A stretch of DNA of 64,000 nucleotides. Source: Climacium dendroides (taxonomy: Eukaryota > Streptophyta > Bryopsida > Hypnales > Climaciaceae). The notes under the pieces are model-generated. The model worked only from the letters and a program-made list of their open reading frames with translations. It did no database searches and was not told where the DNA came from. Made by a program: the position numbers and the translations under genes. Positions 59,701 through 64,000 of this stretch are shown here, piece after piece (position 1 is the stretch's first letter; every line of letters starts with the position of its first letter). The stretch covers positions 17,608,001-17,672,000 of the forward strand of contig OX467082.1 in assembly GCA_950106755.1 (NCBI GenBank), in the 5' to 3' direction.

Positions 59701-60138
59701 AACCTTTTGGGAAATCCATTGCACAGCAACCTGGGCGAGGAGCCACTGCGAAAGTTGATCATTGGAATCGCTCCACATGTCGTATACCTCAACAAGCAGG
59801 CGACGAAGGCTGTTTCTGCAAGAGACGCATCAGTGGACAGTGTTGCTAGAGCTGCCTTGGGCACTGCCAGTCACCACACCCATCAGCGAGGCAAGACATC
59901 TTCACAGAGCAAGCCCCTTCGGCGAAACGGAAAAACTGCTGTATCCACTGCCTCCAGCCCACGTCATCGAGATAAGCGTGTTGGGGAGAAGTCTGGAACT
60001 GGTCATGGTTCTCGACCCAGTGCACTGAAGAATAAAGTTCCGCCCGAGTTACCTCTTCGTCATCGACACTCCCAGAGCCGACATGTCCATGGCACTGGGC
60101 TCAGCAAAGAATACTCTCGTGGAGTTCCAGCACCATGA
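56783..60138 (+). CDS. Leucine-rich repeat protein, plant 'outer arm dynein light chain 1-like' family
   Basis: Five exons (56783-56836, 56984-57428, 57641-58960, 59236-59382, 59525-60138) close in phase to 859 residues. The short first exon encodes MGKITCLTSMFTRKGKLK, comparable to the MVKFSCF-type start of Arabidopsis At1g78230/At4g03260 proteins. A long acidic Ser-rich region with no clear domain follows (about 20-560), including a conserved-looking QKPWWKTFLISHRN patch near 355. The C-terminal part carries about five SDS22-type leucine-rich repeats (about 590-760), e.g. LKTLNLSANAIG, LHTLDLSRNKI, LRVLNLSHNRIL, LRELHLAGNKL, LQAINLLGNPL, then a basic Ser/His/Arg-rich tail. LRRs of this class are protein-binding scaffolds. 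Despite the family name, a dynein role is not established in plants lacking motile cells; in a moss or fern with swimming sperm it is conceivable but unproven. Confidence 0.9.
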
Positions 60139-60685
60139 CCTCTATGTCCAGAACATATCACAACTGATTTCAAGTTAAGTTCTATAGATATCTATGTCTA
60201 ATCTTTTCACCCGAGAAGAGTAGAATGTAGTAGTACGCAGAAGTGGAATAATGGTCGGTGAATAGTTTGTGTACCGGAGTGTTTTGGATCGTCAATAATA
60301 TCTACATATCTGAGTGTTATCAGGGCATTTTCTTTTGAAGAATTTGACTGATTGTTGTACCGGAGTGTTTTGGATCGTCAATTATATCTACATACCTAAT
60401 TCTGATGAGGGCTTTCTCTTTTGAAGATTTGATTGATGGGTGTAAGTTAAGCACACATTGCGGTTGTATTGCGGTTGTGCTATGGTACATTTTTTGAGGG
60501 CATGTATCCAATACCGTGCCATTCTTTAGAATTTGTGAATCACCTATCATTTCCTTTGTAGATACATGAATTTTAGATATTGTTTCCATTTCGAATTTCC
60601 TTCATTTAATTTTGTCAGCCCAAATTTTAAATGTCAAAAACCACGTGTACTAAAATTGTCCAACACCCAGCTTCATATTTATTTA
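60139..60685 (+). other. Probable 3' UTR and flank of the LRR gene
   Basis: It contains a repeat of about 120 bp: TGTACCGGAGTGTTTTGGAT CGTCAAT followed by ATATCTACAT occurs at 60270 and 60356, with a similar continuation (GGGCATTTTCTTTTGAAGA / GGGCTTTCTCTTTTGAAGA). Polyadenylation sites cannot be placed. Confidence 0.5.
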
Positions 60686-60716
60686 GGCCAGGGAGGACTG
60701 ACCCCTCTATTGCCCC
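60686..60716. mobile_element. Isolated end of the GGCCAGGG TIR family
   Basis: It matches the 31-bp terminal repeat of the element at 41842-42078 with a few changes (GGCCAGGGAGGACTGACCCC then TCTATTGCCCC). No inverted partner is found nearby; a weaker direct echo (TGACCCCTTCATTTATCCCC) follows at 60741-60760. It is a truncated copy. Confidence 0.6.
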
Positions 60717-60913
60717 AATCAGGGGTAAATGTAAAATAATGACCCCTTCATTTATCCCCGGCTGAGTTTTGCACACTCGAGCAACTCTACGTGTTTGTGA
60801 TCTTTGCTCTCATCAATTTCCCATAGGAGGCAGATCAATATCACCAATTTCTCACAAATAGATTGGTCAATAGGGATTAAGATGCAATTTTAAAATCAAA
60901 TACAAACCCTAAA

Positions 60914-61145
60914 CCAATTGGAAATGTTATTCCGTAAGCCATTATATCCTAGGCCAATGCACGGTATAATGAAATTTGGATTGATTCTCCAATTGGAAAT
61001 GTTATTCCATAAGCCATTATATCCTAGGCCAATGCACGATATAATGAAATTTAGATTGATTCTCCAATTGGAAATGTTATTCTCTAAGCCATTATATCCT
61101 AGGCCAATGTACGGTATAATGAAATTTGGATTGATTCTCCAATTG
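60914..61145. repeat. Three tandem 75-bp units
   Basis: Units start at 60914, 60989 and 61064 with a partial fourth at 61139, differing by only a few bases. Because 75 is divisible by three, a 77-codon frame is held open across them with a 25-residue period; it is a consequence of the repeat and I do not call a protein. Confidence 0.92.
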
Positions 61146-62480
61146 AGTTAAGGGGTAAGGGATTGATTATTATAGAGCTAGAAGAATAAGAACTTGAGCT
61201 AAATTGGGATTTCAAGCTACCTTGAGTTGAAAACATCAAATGCATTTGTTATTGCTACTAATCAAGCAGATTAAATGCCCCTTTACAACAATGAGTGTTC
61301 AAAGAAGTCAATTTTAGAAATTGGTTTTGGTCAAGGTCCTTCATGACATTGTTGTTAGTATGGAACTTTGGAATTAAGAATGTCAAATGGGCAATGCCAT
61401 GTAGCCACTATTGAGGCATAAGTAGTGTTGCCTTTGTTAAAAATATGTAACTCCAATGGAAAACATCATCATGGGATACAAAAGCAATATGGAGAAACTA
61501 AAAACTAAAACACAATTAGTGATTATTTTGTCATGTAGCTTGGGTGCCTTTGAAACCATGGCTTTTTAAAAAAGTGTGATCCAACCTTCAACAAATTTCT
61601 CAACCTAATTTAAGCTTAGTGTGAGGGAAGAGACACTTTTATGGTAGAATAATAGATTATAAATTATGTTTGCCCTAACTCCCTTATACCACTCTTGAAA
61701 ATAAAGATTTCAATGCCTACTATATAGTGGCACTTTAAATCCACTTAGAGTCTGATGGAATTAAAAAAAAAACATTGATTCGAGAATTTTGATATTATTT
61801 TTATTAATAAAACATGTGAGAGACAAAGCATCTCCAAAATATAGCCCAAAAAATTTGACAAATTTTTGTAAGAATCTTACTTTATCTTGGCACTAGCTAT
61901 ATAAATATCACTTAAAAAAATGGGTGAAAAAATAAATGAAATAGCCAAATTCTTCTCAAATTTTTTTTATTAATATTTGGATGGAAATGGCTAATAATAG
62001 ATGATTTTGTAGATGAAATTTCACACATGGATGAATTTATCCATTTCCCCTTACATACATGTATTCCAAAGTACAAGTCTCTCTTGAGTTCTAGGTTGTG
62101 AAATCAATTATGACCTAATTCCATCAAAATGTATTGAATATATTCATTGGAGAATTGCTTAAGAAATCTTATTATTGAAAGGTCCTAGAATTATAATTGA
62201 ACAATCTTAGATTAACATTCTACAATGTCATACCTTCCTAAATTTTGACAAAATTAGATCAATCATAGTTAATTTTTCAATTGTCTACCTTAATCAATGT
62301 TTGGGATATTTTTTCACCTTTAGCAACTATTTTCCTTTGATTAACATTATTTAACTAATTTTTTAAATATTAAGACCACTTATTTTCTATATTTATTACT
62401 CTTAATAGAAATTTCATAGATTTTTTTACTAGTTTCACTTGCCTTTCCAATTACAATTGGATTTTTTCCCTGATTCTTCT
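61146..62480. other. AT-rich intergenic DNA, nothing recognised
   Basis: No supported feature is seen. Confidence 0.45.
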
Positions 62481-62605
62481 AGTTTTCTCATAACATTGGT
62501 GGATAGTTCAAAGTTAATTGAACTATCCACCAGTGTTAGATTATCAATGTTATTAGAAAACCGGTGTTAATCTATGATAGTTCAGCTAACTTTGAACTAT
62601 CTACT
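62481..62605. repeat. Nested palindrome (foldback)
   Basis: GGTGGATAGTTC at 62498-62509 pairs exactly with 62520-62531. The larger flanking arms (AGTTTTCTCATAACATTG at about 62480 and the inverse of GGTTTTCTAATAACATTG at about 62545-62562) also pair, and TAACTTTGAACTATC at about 62587 pairs with the left core again. Confidence 0.7.
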
Positions 62606-62639
62606 ATTTTTCCCCCAAACATTGAACTTAATCCTAAAA

Positions 62640-63225
62640 GACAAGGTTGGTCACTATGAAAATTAGCATTTTTGTATCATGTGAATCATTTGCTAAAAAA
62701 AAACAAAAGCACTCATTGGTGGTTGAAATACTATACAAGGCCTTTACTTCTCATACAAAATTCCAAAGATGAACATTTACACTTCTATCTTGCACAAAAG
62801 GAATCTCTATCATTCATCGAACACTTAATCCATAAACAATGTTGCAGCCATTTTTCAGCCGATGAATGACAAAGAATCTCTCATGCAAGGCAGAAGTGCA
62901 ACTATTCATCCTCCAAATTTTGTGTGAAAAGGAAAGGTCTTCTATAGTAGTTTGACTTCCAATGCATGCTTTTGCATTTTTTGAAGCCAAAGATTCACAA
63001 GGTACTAAATGGATGAATTCCACACTTACTAGTCCGTCCTTTAAGGGTTATCCCTTGAAGGACAAAATGGTGACCGTGAAAATCATCCCTTTTGGCATTG
63101 TGTAAATAGTTGGTTTAATAAAATCCAAAAGCACTCATTGGAAGTCAAACTAGAAGACTTTCCCTTTTCACACAAAATTTGGAGGATGAATAGTTGCACT
63201 TCTGTGTTGCATGAGAGATTGCCCT
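62640..63225. repeat. Foldback plus direct copy of a dispersed repeat
   Basis: 62690-62820 and 62862-63000 are inverted copies (AAAGCACTCATTGG, GATGAACATTTACACTTCT, GAATCTCTATCATTCATC on one arm; their inverse on the other) around a 40-base centre. A third copy, plus orientation, lies at 63060-63225. The family also occurs at 34760-34960. A short CCTTTAAGGG..CCCTTGAAGG hairpin lies at 63037-63064. Confidence 0.7.
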
Positions 63226-64000
63226 CTGTGGGGTAATGTCTGCAGCATCCTTTGAGGGTGAAGCATAAGAAAAGAATAAGAAATTAGCTGCTCTGTAGTT
63301 GAAGAGTACTTATGGTAAAGCAGTCCGCTGTGAAACGTGTATCCTGTTTTAGCTCTCGACATGACGTGACTGACGGACAGACGGAGTCACGGAGGGCACG
63401 TGAAGCATGTCACCGCTCACCAAGTCATGTCAAGTACCAGATGTACAGATCATTTCACTCAGCAGCCAGCTCCGCTCCGCCAAGCATTCAACTTAAGAAC
63501 ATCATCTTCCCCTTTACAGCTTCGAGAAGTCGGTGGGGTTGTTGTTACTCTTCCATTATTCTTTCTGAGAACTCAATCCAAATCAGTGCAGTTTCTGCTT
63601 TGCCATGGAATTTCCATATGTTTCAAAACAAAAAACAAAAAGCAAAACAGAAAAGCAGTGCAACAAGTTCCCACCTCTTTGACAAATCGGCAATCAAACA
63701 AAACCAGAGCCACAGCCAGAGCTTGAGGTCCAAGCAACCCCGACGACAGCGTAACTTAGGCTGTGGCTGTGTAATCAGGTGTCCGTCGGTCTCCACATTT
63801 CCAACAGACACGCACATTATTTATCAGTTTTTCTTTTGGTTGGTTGCACGACAGGCAAGCACCCTCAATCAGTTAGTTTTTTTTTTTTCTGTTTTTTTTC
63901 TATTTTTTAAAATCAGTTTGGTGAAGAAGGCAGCTATTTCTTCAATACTCATGTGATGTATACCTGGGTGATACTTGGTGATACCTAGGTACAATTTGAC
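63226..64000. other. GC-richer, non-repetitive right edge
   Basis: Composition returns to gene-like levels. A plus-strand frame at 63312-63956 is Ser/Arg/Lys-rich then hydrophobic, with no family or splice support. This may be the promoter or leader of a gene beyond the window. Confidence 0.35.

Noticed and set aside
60918..61151. A 77-codon reading frame with a 25-residue repeat
   Set aside because: It exists because the 75-bp tandem repeat is a multiple of three; no start context, no family, and AT-rich repeat flanks.
63312..63956. A 214-codon frame at the right edge
   Set aside because: Composition is biased, it has no recognised domain, and it ends in a poly-T/Phe-rich stretch; it looks like noncoding DNA near a gene.

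Overview
This window looks like a piece of a land-plant nuclear genome. Its genes have GT-AG introns, plant-specific families (an arginine-rich CCCH tandem zinc-finger protein, a plastid SOUL protein, CXE carboxylesterases) and a TTTAGGG telomere-type motif. About 80% of the DNA is AT-rich and full of decayed transposable elements. Gene density (six recognisable coding genes in 64 kb), the GC-rich CCCH coding sequence and a hAT-like transposase relic suggest a non-seed plant such as a moss or another bryophyte or lycophyte. I cannot name the species, and this guess is inference.

Layout. 1-1101: 3' part of a CCCH zinc-finger gene (+), followed by a probable 3' UTR. 2640-11030: gene-free DNA holding a tandemly duplicated TIR element, a hairpin repeat family and a clean 1305-bp solo LTR inserted in an older repeat block. 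11399-13257: carboxylesterase CXE copy A (-). 14720-30540: a repeat sea with a second copy of the block, an LTR carrying a nested TIR element, a dead hAT-like transposase gene (-), minisatellites and a copia-like end. 31020-32904: CXE copy B (-), part of a segmental duplication with copy A that also carries flanking sequence. 37943-41147: SOUL/heme-binding plastid protein (-, seven exons). 41842-42078: a perfect small TIR element with a 10-bp target duplication. 46135-49640: RNA polymerase I/III subunit AC40/RPAC1 (-, nine exons). 51709-53181: a non-autonomous CACTA element. 54860-60138: GC-rich leader plus a leucine-rich-repeat protein of the plant 'outer arm dynein light chain 1-like' family (+, five coding exons). 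60140-64000: short repeats, foldbacks and a GC-richer, probably gene-proximal right edge.

The genes are ordinary, independent housekeeping or accessory plant genes, and nothing indicates a functional cluster. For five of them I rebuilt the splice structure by hand (for both CXE copies, SOUL, RPAC1 and LRR). In each case all exon phases close and give an uninterrupted protein, which strongly supports the models. The CCCH gene has only its 3' part in the window. I found no convincing new biological system. The most interesting items are the CXE pair (amino-acid-biased divergence, a different nucleophile-elbow residue, and a promoter/leader difference with a bZIP-type palindrome), several structurally complete transposon insertions with target duplications, and an intronic 105-nt candidate cassette exon in the SOUL gene.
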